Shown: piece by piece, positions 38,054 to 51,418 of the stretch | Position numbering within the stretch: the first letter of the stretch is position 1 | Layout: the number at the start of each line of letters is the position of its first letter | Notes under the pieces: generated by a model | The model's database searches: none | Told to the model about the DNA's origin: nothing | What the model saw: the letters and a program-made list of their open reading frames with translations, nothing else | NCBI GenBank assembly: GCA_028564675.1 | Contig: JAOVVO010000376.1 | Span: 1 to 64,000, forward strand | Reading direction: 5' to 3' | DNA: 64,000 nt | From: Onchocerca lupi | Lineage: Eukaryota; Nematoda; Chromadorea; Rhabditida; Onchocercidae | Translations under genes and position numbers: made by a program

Positions 38054-40675
38054 ATAAGTTCTTCATTCAATCCATTTCATAAATTAGTGTTTAATAAAAT
38101 CTGCAACATATTTTGCTTTCATTAAAAACTGCAGAAGTTACAATGTCATAAATAAAAATATGCTAAAATTAATACACTAATTAAATTTACACGACGTACT
38201 TAGTCCATTGATGATCTCTTTTTCCTCTTTTTTCTTCAGCAGTCTTTGTCTCTTTGTTTGTGGGCAGGAAAACATTGTAACTGTTGTCATTGATACTTTT
38301 TCTTAAAAAAAAAAAATAAAAAAATAGAAAAAGAAATGGAAATTTATTATTTCTAAAACATATAATATAGTATATTAAAATATAAAATGAGATTTGCATT
38401 TACAGTATCTTTTTCATCAAATATTGTCAATATTTCTATCAGCATAATATATATTTGAAAAATGAGGTTCACAACAGTAATTTGCTTATTCTTGAGTATC
38501 ATGCACGATTTGTATGTTTTGTTTATTCTCCCGCTCTCTTATATTTGGAATATAAATTGCGAGCTGCAAATTAAATAGAATTTTCAATCAAAGAAGTAAA
38601 ATAAAAAATCTTTGAAGTGTTTTTAATATTTCTTATTATCATTCTTTGTAAAAAAATTTCATTGTAAGATATTGCCTATAAGTGATTTGGGAAAATTGAT
38701 TAAATCTTGACTGATTCAAAAGTGTAACCATTATTGTTATTAGTGATAATTACTACATTATTGTAGAGCATAAAAATCTCTAATTTGAAAATAAACTCAA
38801 CTGCGATTATTTATTGTCTTGTACTTCTGTCAGTGATATGTTAGATCGACATCCACAATTTTAGTTCTTTTTCAATTCAGCATATTTTTTGAAAAATTTC
38901 ACTTTTTAAAATTTTTCAGGAACTACTTTCGTAAATTGGATTTTCGTAGAGTTGAACAGTGTGCAGCCTGGTTAAGCTCAGAAAGATATCATTGGGGTGG
39001 GTGGCGCATTCGAATCCCAACATGTCGACCTCGCTTTGGTATTGTTTTAGCTATTGGTCATTGTTGGTGGAGCAAAACGTCGTTCAAATGTGCTCACAAA
39101 TTAGCCATTCTTTGTGTCCGTACATCGTTCAGCATTATTTATGAGAAACATTATCACAGTCATATCATTTTGCGGGTGAGATAAATTTTAATTCTTGATT
39201 TTAGTTTGCTTTTGCGGGTGAGATAAATTTTAATTCTTGATTTTAGTTTGCTTTTTTTTTTTTAAAAAAAATATTTGCGCTCTTGAATACTTTGCTGTGG
39301 TGCAGGGACAGGCAATTATCCTCTATTAATATTCGTATTATAGCATTAGATGAAATCGAATCACCTCTTACCGTTAATACTGACCGCTTTCCCCGTCTTA
39401 TTTTCACTGGAATCATGCATGGGTTTTGCGACTATTTTATTTGCCATGTTATGCTCTACAAGAAAGTGATCGGATGAAGAGAATGGGGCAAATTGAAACA
39501 GAATTCTTAAAATTTCACAGTTTCGGAATAGCTTTATCTTTTTCTTGGTAGCAGCCATATTTTGCGATATTTTATTGCAAATACAAATTCGATTAAAATC
39601 AAAAATGTCTTTTCAAAAAATGTAGCGTTAAATAGTCTTCTAATTCCTCCGGTATTTATCTTCTTTAGAAAATTATGCGAAATAAATAGTTATTTTGAAC
39701 TGGTAGATATAATTTTCTTTATATTTCTGTTTTAATTTTTTCCAGGAATTTTGTTTTTACAGAAACCACTGGTCAACCTCAAAGATTGTAATGATGAGAA
39801 CAATGAGTCTGTTAAATTCTTGCAGACGCATCTACCATCCGTGGAAACTTTGCTTTCACTTTAAAAAAAAAACCTGGTACTTTCAAGCCTTTTGACAGTT
39901 TCATTTCCACTCATCATGAAATGTTTCTTAACTGATGGGAATAAACAGACCACATCTTCCTCAATCTTTTGAAATAATGTACAGAATTAAATCCAAAATT
40001 TTGACAATTCTTTGCTTTTCTTACCGACATACCTTAATAAAGCTTTCTTACAATCAATTCAAAAATGCGATTTCTATTTTGCCTTGTATCGGAATTTTTT
40101 AATTAGAATTCGATATTTCTCTTGCTTTTCCTCGTCTATTCTCCCAGTGTTTAAATCTATACAAAAAATCTCGATATTCATGTAGTATTTTTTCACCACA
40201 ATTGTGTGTCATTTTGAAACTCGCTTTGATGTCCATGTGAACTCCTTGCAATCTATCTTCTCCGATATCTTATTCTCTAATCTTAGTAACTGTATTTTCT
40301 ACAATATATTTCCGAATATTCAATTTATCCATGCTACATAAGTATATGTAAATTGATAAATCAAGTGAGGAATCGTATCTCAGTGATTTCTTCAGGAATT
40401 AAAATTATGGTCGAGATCTTATCATTTCTTTAAATCATATTTCCTTTCATTCTTTTTTTATCGTTACTTCCAATGAATTTGATGTGCAAATAATATTTTT
40501 CATTAAAAAATGTGAAAACTACTTTTTTTAACAGAAATCATCTACTTTATAGATTTTATGACAAAATGAGCAAATTATACGCCCAATAATGAAAAAATCT
40601 CGCAAGATTAATTTTCTCAGCAAACAAATATGAGTGGAATAGTTAACTGGAACTAGCTAGTTGTAGCTTGAGAGT
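38054..40675. other. Gene-poor interval with possible extra exons
   Basis: It contains the candidate plus exon 38920-39175, a 42-base tandem duplication at 39168-39251, and minus-strand frames at 38190-38303 (NVFLPTNKETKTAEEKRGK) and 39361-39558 (MAATKKKIKLFRNCEILRIL) that could be exons of an unrecognised minus-strand gene but have no linking evidence. From 39600 to 40670 I see only AT-rich noncoding sequence. Confidence 0.35.
39168..39251. repeat. Perfect 42-base tandem duplication across a splice donor
   Basis: Two identical copies of a 42-base unit beginning TTTTGCGGGTGAGATAAATT occupy 39168-39209 and 39210-39251, followed by a T run. Each copy carries a GTGAG donor-like site and a TTTTAG acceptor-like site. 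The perfect identity means the event is recent or the assembly has duplicated the unit. Confidence 0.85.
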
Positions 40676-41126
40676 TTACCCATACAAAAGACCAGTCAGT
40701 GACAACGGTATCACATCACCATTGGGTTGTGGGTCTGCTCCATGGCGAAACCCTGAAAGTTTAGAAATGTTGAATTCGATTCGCTATTAAAAGACAACAA
40801 TATCCCTAGTTTTACGCTACTATCATTCCAATATACATAAAGTTCTGTTAATAATATGTAAAATGAAAATCCAAATTCAATTTTAACAAGTCATGTTTTA
40901 TATATGAAATATAGATGTTGTTTCAATCTCGGTTTTTAACATATTATCTGATACTATCCATAGGAATTTTCTCTTCTAAACTGTTTGGGTAAAATGTGTC
41001 AGAAAAAAAAAATTTAAGAAATTTACCTAAATATACAATGAAAGGGACACTTCCCCATTGAACGAAGATTCGGAAAATGTTGGTGGTTTGTCGTACTAAA
41101 TTTTGTTGCGCTGATGACAATTTCAT
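40676..41126 (-). CDS. tomm-7: Mitochondrial import receptor subunit TOM7
   Basis: TOM7 is a small outer-membrane subunit that modulates assembly of the TOM translocase. Two exons, 41027-41126 and 40676-40752, join after the first base of a Gly codon (TTTAG|GTAAAT and TTTCAG|GG) to give 58 residues. The sequence MKLSSAQQNLVRQTTNIF is followed by FVQWGSVPFIVYLGFRHGAD, matching the family core R/QWGfiPlviYLGfk.GADP, and ends LSLTGLLYG, matching LSLLWG. A single membrane helix spans the WGSVPFIVYLG region. The start at MKLSS fits the MVKLS start of other TOM7 proteins; an in-frame ATG six codons upstream is less likely. Confidence 0.95.
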
Positions 41127-42188
41127 TGTTCCCAACGTTAACACTGTTTTTCACCGGTTACTTCTTGTTTCTAAAATAATGACTATTCATTGATAAATAA
41201 CTGGATTTTATTGGTAACATTTAATTATGAGCTTATCATGACTAAATGGTACCAATTAAAAATTACATTGGTCATTATCAACCACTCGAAGGACAAGGAA
41301 TAGTGAATATGAAACTCAGTCGCATAATAACCATCAAACTATACAGTCTAATTTAAACTACCGAAAATTCAGCTTGATAGACTTTGTTCAACCAATAAAG
41401 CACAATTTTCAGATTTGTCAATGTATATTGATATTAATCTCTTATTCTGTAATCTGGTATATTTTGCAATGATTGTCAAACGAGATTTGAATTTCTCAAT
41501 TACTTCGCCACCTCTTTTTACGTCAAACTTATTAAGACAATTAAATTTTTGAGAAAAGTAATTCTGGAGTGAAAAAAACTCATACAAATGAGAACTACCC
41601 AGAGGTCGAAATATTTAAATAATTCAATAAATTCACATAGCAAATAAAAAGTTGAAGTTTCAAAAAAAAAAAAAAAATAGCGAAAACAGTCATTTGAATA
41701 ATCGATATTATGAGCAATTATCTTCATTCAAAAATATGCCAATCTTCGTCATAGCAGATGCCTTGTAAAAATAATTCACGACGATTTACATTGAAAAAAA
41801 TTTTAAACAATGTTTACCAGAAGACTTCATTTATTTTCATACAAAAATCATAATCTAATACAGAGAACTCCTGCAATTTTTATTTATTGCTTAATTAGTT
41901 CTAGACTTAATGGTTTCTTCCAGAAAAACTAATTTTTCAACTTACTCATCTGCAAAATAAGATTTCAATCCGTTATTGTCACTTAAAAAATATCCCTGCA
42001 TTTTAAAACTACAACAACTATCTGATAATCATATGAATCTAAGAAATCACGGAATTTATCCAGTTTGAAATTCTTATATTACGTACAATAATGGAGAATA
42101 ATTTTTCTGATCAAAAAGTAATGAAGATACCAATATAAATTACAACATACACAGCGTGAAATAACAATATGAAAGCAATATGAAATCT
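41127..42188. other. Intergenic between TOM7 and CD2BP2
   Basis: Both neighbours are on the minus strand. The interval is AT-rich with a poly-A run at 41661-41677 and short frames of no coding character. It should hold the TOM7 promoter and the CD2BP2 3' UTR. Confidence 0.5.
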
Positions 42189-44813
42189 TCAAATGTAAAT
42201 TTCGAAATCGAGCCTGGCAATAGTGTAAAAAGTCTGCATGCCTTTTTTACGAGCCCAACCACCATTTTCAAATTTGCCCTCCCCCTGTAATTTCAACATT
42301 TCTTCGCTCGAAACTGGACCAATGATTTCTGCATCTTCGTCAATTGATAATTTATATTCCCATACTACAGCATTACTGGTAGATTTTGCAGCTCCGTCAT
42401 TTTGCTTGTTCCCTCCTGCAAAAATTAAAAAAAAAAAAAGATTTCTGTCAAATGCTCAACAACTTTGTCGTTCTCTGTCTGCCTTAACGAACATTCAACT
42501 ATTCTATTTCGAAACATAGTACGATTTTCGGTTGTATGCCAGATATGGCAACATCACTATCCTCTATTCAGAAATTTATGATTCAATAATGGTTTCATAT
42601 TTACATTTTACTCCAACAAAGTGGCAAAATACAAATCAAATTGCAAGAAAATTTAAAGATTATGATTCAAAATTTTTCTTTATTTTAATGGTGATCAAAT
42701 TTGTTTAGATATGCAATATGTCTTCAGTGGTATTTGCTTATTTATCCAGAAATAAAGGACAAATATTTTGCTTTGGACAAAGACAAGCAATTTCTCCAAC
42801 TTCGATGGAATTATGAAATAAGTAGTATAAAAATTTTTATTGATGAAAAGAACCTCCGATAGAGCAGACGGGTGCTTCATCCGAAAACATATCCAAGACA
42901 TCAACAGCTTTGCTTTCTAATTCCTGAACCATATGTTGAATCTTCTCGAGTGTATATTGATAAGCTTCCATTTCACCATTTGATACTAGAGTGTCAGTTA
43001 AACCCGTCAATTCCTTTACCGCAAAGTTTTTTTCATCAACGTATTCTTTACCAGCTTTCTTTGCTGCCCATCTCTTTCTTCGCTCATCTGCTGCGCTTAA
43101 ACCTAAACAACACTACTATCAATTACGTAACAAACTTGGAAATAGTAGAAAGATTTTGGCCATGAACCTTAAATATTTGATAATATAGTAAATAATAATA
43201 CGATTAATAAAAAAATAAAAAGGAAAAAAACTCTTTTAATAGAAAATTCTCACTAAAATATGTGAATTAAATGTTCACCTTTTTCCTTTCCAAATCTTGC
43301 TAGCGCCCGTTCAATTGTTTCATTCGATTGTAACATCGAAGCAATTTTTTTGTATATGCTTTTAAGTTCACCATCGCCAAGATTTTTTGTTGTTGAGCTA
43401 TCTTCTTCCTTAAAAAAAAAGCGCCCACTTCAATTCAAATCACTCACTCAAAAAATTTATACGAATTTTATCTGATTCTTTTACCGACTGCTTCCGTTGT
43501 AAATGCAAAAGAAATATCTTTTTCATTTAAATTAAATGAAACAAAATGTGAAAAGAGTCTTATTTTCTCAAACTATGACTTTAAGCAGTAATACAAAGAT
43601 AACAGATTATTCAATCTTGCGCTTTTACAAAAATAAAGACCACAAAATGAGATGAAAATACATTTTTCTGATGCCATTGATCTCCTGCATCTGCTTTTAC
43701 GTTAGCCCAGTCGATATTATCCAACCAAGCATCTTTTATTTCGGCTTCCTTCTGAAAATAAAGATGCCTAGAGAATTCGAAAGAATTAGGAAATGTAAAT
43801 CTCAGATTAATTGGAGACGTACAATACCAATTATCTATAAAAAAATTAATTTAATTGACTTTGTCAAAGATGAAATTTCCATCAGCATCAAAATGTCCTT
43901 CTTCCAGGTCTTCTTTCATATTAAACGCCATGATTTTTGTGTTACCTTCATATTCCATACCTCCTTCTTCTTGCCCATCAATCTAAAATAATTTTTAAAT
44001 GAACACTGCACAGTTAATAACTGTATCCCTATAAATGATCTTTTTTGAGCATAATATAGATTAAAAGAATGAAAATTATTTGCTTCAAAAAAGTTTATTT
44101 TTCAAATTTTTCTTTCGATCAAATTTGTCAACAAAATATTGTTGAAATATATTAATGGCAAAACTATTCTTTGCCGGAATATTTTCGCCAAATTTTATTG
44201 ATGCTTTATTATAAACCGAATAATACATGATGTATGGGAAAAGTTTACAAATATTAATAAGAAAAAACCTATATTTCAAATTCGATGAGCAGAAAGCAAC
44301 AGTCAATGAAATATTTGGATTGAAAAGATGCAAATATGGTATGTGTAGAATTATAAAAATCCGATGAACTACTCAAATAACTTGGAAGTCATTTGGAGAC
44401 GAAGTATTAGCTACTGGAAATGGTAAGTAGTAGTAAAACATTAAATTCTTGAAAAGATCTATTTATTTATAAAACGAAATTTTCTATAAATAAACAAACA
44501 AATCCTAACTCAGCTCAATTCAAATTCTATAATTTTAATAACTATTTAAATATTTGAGAAAAAAAACCAAAATCAAGTAACAAACTTTGTCCATATCCAA
44601 TTTTCTATATTTCACTTCTTCCTCCTCATCACTATCCAGAGTATGCTTTGAATAATAATCCTTCCTTGTGCCTTCCCCATTCTCATCTTCAGCCCAATTT
44701 TTCTCTTCTTCCTTATCGTCCTGATAACGAGCATATTTCTCACGGCTGTGTTTCAAAGCTCCTTCATCAGTTAGTTCGTCCACTTCTGATAATCGCAGCT
44801 TGGATTTTGACAT
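42189..44813 (-). CDS. CD2BP2: CD2BP2/Lin1-type U5 snRNP-associated protein with divergent GYF domain
   Basis: CD2BP2 (yeast Lin1) associates with the U5 snRNP and carries a C-terminal GYF domain that binds PPG-x-W-type proline motifs. Exons: 44586-44813 (MSKSKLRLSEVDELTDEG, then KHTLDSDEEEEVKYRKLD); about 43870-43983 (FNMKEDLEEGHFDADGNFIF); about 43668-43752 (DAWLDNIDWANVKAD); about 43281-43411 (ERALARFGK); about 42855-43103; and 42189-42420. These match the family blocks KHSLDSDEEE, EEGHFDADGNYF and DSWLDNIDW in order. The terminal exon aligns with the GYF signature from WEYK, but GPF is GPV, the conserved second Trp is Leu, and GYF itself is GKF. An upstream segment at 44822-44910 ends in TTTCTTTCAG 11 bases before the ATG, fitting a trans-splice acceptor. 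Confidence 0.93.
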
Positions 44814-46704
44814 TATTTTTACTTTCTCTGAAAGAAACAAAGAGTGAAATATGCCACTAACTCCCATGCAGGAAAGTGGAATCGCTCGAACATTATATTT
44901 GGGATTATCCTGCAAAGAGAGATCTCAATTTTTTTCTCTCTTAGAGTAAAATTTGGCAAATGAAAATTTTTTAAATTAATTATATTTAAATTTTCTAAAT
45001 AATTAACGCCAAACATCTCCATTATAAAACTTCAAGAATTTGAGATTAAACGGGATATATAAAGATAATATGAAGGGCATAATAAATGTAATCAAAAAAT
45101 CCTTAGAATCATAACTTCCACCATTTGACCATCAGAATTTCTTGGAGTTTTATTACAACTACTTCATCCTTATCAAGATAACTTATTCTTTAAAACGCAG
45201 TCTATTTCTCGCAGTTGTGAATGATTATTTCAAAATATTTTCAAATTATTAAATGCCATCTTACAATTTCAATAATTAGGACAATAATTCATTTAATAAT
45301 TCCTCAAGCAAAACATGTGGATGAGTAAAATTCGAGAAAAAATGACAAATATCTATGTTAAGTAATGAATAATACAAAGATCAACATATGAATACGAAGA
45401 AATTTCCTTTTATTACTAATGAATCTACAAGCATACAAGACATGTCGTGCGAATTAAAAAAAAAATCACCAAAATTCAAGAAAAAAGTGGCATCGAATAA
45501 TTGGATAAACTGATAAATAAATAAATTGATAATACTACTGAATCTTTTAGTCACATACTTAAATTTGTGAATATATATGATACATGTTCCCTCCATTACC
45601 GTGGGAAAAATAATCCCAAAAATCAAAAACAAAAAAAGAAAAAACGCTAGCGAAACAGCAACAATTGCGAAACGTCCCAACTGCTGCATATCGTTTGTTC
45701 GATGTTTACAAGGCAGGTTGTATGTGGCCGATTGATCGATTTGTTTAGTCCGACAGGGGAGTGTATAGTGACGTGTTGTCAGTGGGAGCCGGGATGAGCT
45801 AATTGGTATATGTCTGTCTATAGTTGTCATTTATTGTCACTGCTTATCATTCCTTTATCAGTGATCTGCCACTTGCTCTTTCTTATTTATCATTATTTAC
45901 TGTTCTTATTCATTTGAGAATTCCGAAACTTATCATTACTGCTCGTAGTCAAATTTCTGTGTCATGGGTTTTCTAATTTCAATTTTTTTGATATCATAGA
46001 TTAGATAGTTTTAGATTTTTAAGGTCAAGTAATTTCATCATCGTAAGTCAAGGGATTTCAGTCCCGTAAGAGCAGATTTAATAGTGGAGGTTAAGTGATT
46101 TCAATAAGGTCAGGTAGTTCTAACACTGCAAATCAAGTACTTCCGATATTATTGAATAAATAATTTTGAAGTAAATTGTTTTTATTGTCATATGATGTGA
46201 GTGCTACTAGTAATTTTGGTATCAAAAGTTAATCTTCCGGGTGAATATTTTCTGTAGTATCAACCTTTGATTGTTATTAGTAGAAAAGTCACTCACGAAT
46301 TGCTATTAAGATAATTTTTCTTTAGCATTTAGGACATACAAGAATGGATAAATTTGTGTTTATATGGTAAACTGTAACTTTTAACACTTCATCTTGTTTT
46401 TTAAATTTTTGCTATATGATTATTGTTATCAGTAGAATAAGTCATAATTTAAGTCATCAATTTGTGATCATGAATCCTTCTACAAATAATCTTAAATAAT
46501 CAGTCATTGTTTTCGGTTCGTTTTTACCGAAGAATATTCGGAAAGACTTGTAACTGTTGAAGTTAAAAGAGAAATATGTTAAGTTTTCTCGGCGGTTATA
46601 TTCTTCTCTACAAAGTTCATGAGATGACTTATGATTTCCAGTTTATAAGTTTATTTCAGCTTCTTTATACGAGGCTTTTATAATTAAACGAAGCATCACT
46701 GAAG
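44814..46704. other. Upstream region of CD2BP2 and ARF1
   Basis: Divergent promoters for CD2BP2 (-) and ARF1 (+) must lie here. A minus-strand open frame at 45600-45830 is described separately. From 45840 to 46700 the sequence has no exon; several short direct repeats of AAGTCAAGT/ATTTCA type occur around 46020-46145 (GGTCAAGTAATTTCA, AAGTCAAGGGATTTCA, GGTTAAGTGATTTCA), possibly a degenerate minisatellite or clustered binding sites. Confidence 0.5.
45600..45830 (-). CDS. Possible first exon of a membrane protein
   Basis: An open frame starting at 45830 runs into a hydrophobic helix (RFAIVAVSLAFFLFLFLIFG, then IIFPT) and meets a donor ACG|GTAATG at 45600. The N-terminal signal-anchor look and the donor suggest a real exon, but no confident following exon was found on the minus strand before CD2BP2. 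The ORF without splicing reaches 45381. I treat it as a weak candidate. Confidence 0.25.
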
Positions 46705-48461
<1,757 letters not shown>

Positions 48462-50382
48462 AATTTGAGGAGAATTGTATACAGTTTTTTATGCTCGTCA
48501 TCTGATATTGTTTTTGTATGAATTGATTTTCAAACACGCCCAAAAGTGCTACTCATAGCAACAGTAGCATATTTCAAAATGCTCTAGATTCAGCTCTGTT
48601 ACATTCTCTTGTTCCATTGTTCATATCAGTTCAAATTGCATAGAAAACCTTTCTCGACCTCCATTTTTAGTTCAGACACAGCTTTTATTCTTTACGTTTT
48701 TCTAAAATTTTTTTGTTGAAATTTAATTAAGAATAATATGAAGTGTTTTGCAGAATGAAAAAAGTGTGAAAATTATGTGACATATTTTTAGGGGACTTTA
48801 CAAGATTTTTCGAAATTTGAGTGGTAAACTTCTTGACTTCCAATGCAATACGCATTTCCATCATTTTTACATACACTTTGCCATTTAACTTAGCTATTAA
48901 TACTTTTTTATATTTCCTTGAGCGATTTTAAGTGAAACCAATTTTTCTATGCGCAATATAGCTGAAATTTAATATTATGATAATTATGTTTATGTAACAC
49001 AAACGATTGTTTAATTTTTCCTAAAATTTTATTACAAACATTTTTTTTCTTGCCGGCAATGTTGTAGCGATTTCAAACAGCAGAAGTAAAAGTCAGTCAC
49101 TTATTTTTTTTCTTTCCAGAGATTTTTGCCGAATATTATAAAGATTTCAGGTTCTTTTTTTTCCTGCTTTCGGAACTTATTATATTACTCAAGAACTCAC
49201 ATCATGTTATGTGGTTGACTATTTCCTATTTAAATATGTGTATGTATATGAAACTCGTACTTGAATTAGGTACAAATTAGACATTCTTAGATCATCTTAT
49301 TGGAAGGTGGATATCATTCTAATCTAATTTTTCTAATTTTCATCAAAAAGACGGAATGTAGTGAACCGGTATGAGTGCGTTGATATGATTGATACCATAA
49401 CTCATCTCTATCTTTTTTCTTTATCATAAATTGAGAATTTCACAGTGTATTCATTCATTCAAGAAAGAATCGCTGCTGTTCTTTGCTTTTCATATTCCTG
49501 ATATTTGCTAATCTCGTAGTTGTTCCTTCCTGTTCTAATTTTCTATTTTCTCTGTTTCGTTTTTGTATGGAACCATCGAGCTGGTACACAAATTTACATT
49601 CGAAATGGCGCATCAGCACGAGTTTTCAGCCATTTTTATTCTCTTCTTTTCAATTGGCTGCATTGTAATTGATTAATTTAATTTAAAAAGGTGAAAGTTT
49701 TTGACAGGTCTTTTTTCTTAAAAGCAAAGACCAGTTTTTATGAAACACCACAAGATTCATTTAAGTCAGCTTTACTGATTTTTTCATAGTTTGTGATATG
49801 ATCAGCTTCAAATCGTAGCATTACTTAATTCTCTAACTTGGATTTAATGAAGCTGGAAAATCCAGATACTGCTTTAATTAGTTTTAGATCCAAAATGGTA
49901 TGAATTTAAAAAAAAAAAAAAAAAAAAACAAGTGGAATAACAATACGAAATGTGTTGCTTCATAAAAATAAGAATATATTTTTTTCCCCATTATTTATAA
50001 CTGTTGATGGCTTTGAATGAATTTCCCACACACTCAAAGATAATTTGAATACCAAATTTCATATTCTGATTGTGGGCATTAGACTGATTGTGATAAGATT
50101 CCTATTACCAAGTAGATTTGTGTGGTGAATGGATGAATTATGTATGAAGATAGATGAAGGGATTGAATTACGTCTGAAACTATTAAGGAAGAAACGGATT
50201 TCCTTCTCAGTTCCAGTTTATGTTATTCTTCTTTTTCTCCTTTTTTCTTCACTTTGGAAATCGTAATATAATTATTCGGAAAAAGATTTGCCAAATAACG
50301 AAATTTTACAAATTTGTTGAGAAAAAGAAAAAAAATTACTAAATACAACAAGAAATAATGAAGTAAAGCTGGAAATGCGAGA
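48462..50382. other. ARF1 3' region and intergenic
   Basis: It holds the ARF1 3' UTR and then AT/T-rich sequence with no exon or RNA gene that I can support. The plus-strand frame at 49483-49668 is Phe/Ser-rich and looks like chance. A poly-A run lies at 49907-49930. Confidence 0.5.
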
Positions 50383-50752
50383 TCAACATTCGTTATCATT
50401 TGATGATTGACACCATCGTTGTTGTTGTTGATGGGAATACTGCTTGGAGCAAATTAACGGAACGGTAACATCTTCCAAATTACCTTTACGAAGCCTTTCA
50501 AGACATTTCGAATTCAGCTGCATGCCGATGTAAAATGTCACACCTGCACTGTTACTGTTGCCTTCTAATACAGCTACACCAGCATGATTAAAGCGTGAAC
50601 GATTTTGTCTTCGTTTAACGACTCGTTGTCGTTGACGTGGGATACGTGAGGTACGCCAATTATAATGGATCTGCTTTGGACTGGAAAAAGAACCAAAAAA
50701 ATGATGAGAAAAACTTCTTACTTTATAACCTAGTACAATTTTTCTTTTTTTT

Positions 50753-50783
<31 letters not shown>

Positions 50784-51035
50784 GATAGTAATTGAAGATT
50801 TCGAATATTTGGCATCTCTTACAAAAACTCTTCTGTGCATTCGCTTTAAAGTTTGAAAGTTCTTTTGTTCATGAATTATTAGTAGCTTTAATTGATTTTC
50901 GGTTGAGCTTGAATTAGAATTCCTTTATTTCTAATAAATTTTATCATGCTAACTTCAATTTTAAAATAACTAGAAATGGATTTACCTTCGCAAAAATCTT
51001 GGTCCACCGGTAGTTTGACATATTTCATCAACAAC
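50383..51035 (-). CDS. Basic C-terminal module of an unidentified protein
   Basis: Two exons, 50988-51035 (VVDEICQTTGGPRFLR) and 50383-50680, join in phase (CGAAG|GTAAAT and TTCCAG|T). The second is very basic (WRTSRIPRQRQRVVKRRQNR), then FNHAGVAVLEGNSNSAGVTF and a His/Gln-rich tail QYSHQQQQRWCQSSNDNEC before the stop. No ATG precedes the first exon in this frame, so an upstream exon is missing. RQRQR and VVKRR are dibasic stretches that could be protease-processing or nuclear-localisation signals. I recognise no family. Confidence 0.5.
50695..50985. repeat. Intron with long poly-T tract
   Basis: The intron between the two exons of the preceding module contains an almost pure T tract of about 45 bases near 50738-50783. 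Slippage here could affect assembly. Nothing else is visible. Confidence 0.6.
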
Positions 51036-51108
51036 CTGAAAAAAAAAAAACCGCAAAAAAATAAATACCTTAAAATACTCAGATAAGTTATACAGTGATT
51101 AAGCGATT

Positions 51109-51357
51109 TATTTGCAAAAAGATGATGTGTTGCAAGTCTTGAAACTCCAATGCCATATGAGCCCATGCGTATATTGACATTTTTTTCATTTTTTGCCTTC
51201 TTTGGCTTTGAATAGTTATTTCCGAAGTAGAAAACATGTCCTACTTCAATACCCTTGCCAAGGCTTAGCTGTTCCTGTGGTACAGGACAAGTTTTAGTAT
51301 GATTTATATCATCTGCAACTGCGTAATTGCTCCTTAAACTTTCAACCACAAAGCAAA
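51109..51357 (-). pseudogene. Orphan fragment of mitochondrial-type prolyl-tRNA synthetase
   Basis: The frame gives LSLGKGIEVGHVFYFGNNYS, then KPKKAKNEKNVNIRMGSYGI and GVSRLATHHL, matching the PARS2-type (bacterial-like) prolyl-tRNA synthetase block KGIEVGHTFYLGTKYS...MGCYGLGVTRIL that carries class II motif 3. Directly upstream, about 80 bases away, another gene ends, and neither the N-terminal catalytic part (motifs 1 and 2) nor the anticodon-binding domain is visible in the window. The preceding NYAVADDINHTKTCP segment corresponds to the region before motif 3. Either the gene is broken and this is a relic, or one exon has been separated or captured. Reading on, no donor joins it in phase with VVDEICQTT downstream. 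Confidence 0.7.
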
Positions 51358-51418
51358 CTCATAAAATATCACAATTCCACTTTCTTTTCGAAATTTATTT
51401 CCACGAATGATAAATAGA

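Noticed and set aside
38955..39035. Serine- or leucine-type tRNA gene
   Set aside because: A and B box similarity only; acceptor and T stems do not pair.
49483..49668. Plus-strand 61-codon frame downstream of ARF1
   Set aside because: Composition is T-rich Phe/Ser/Leu, no match, probably 3' intergenic chance frame.
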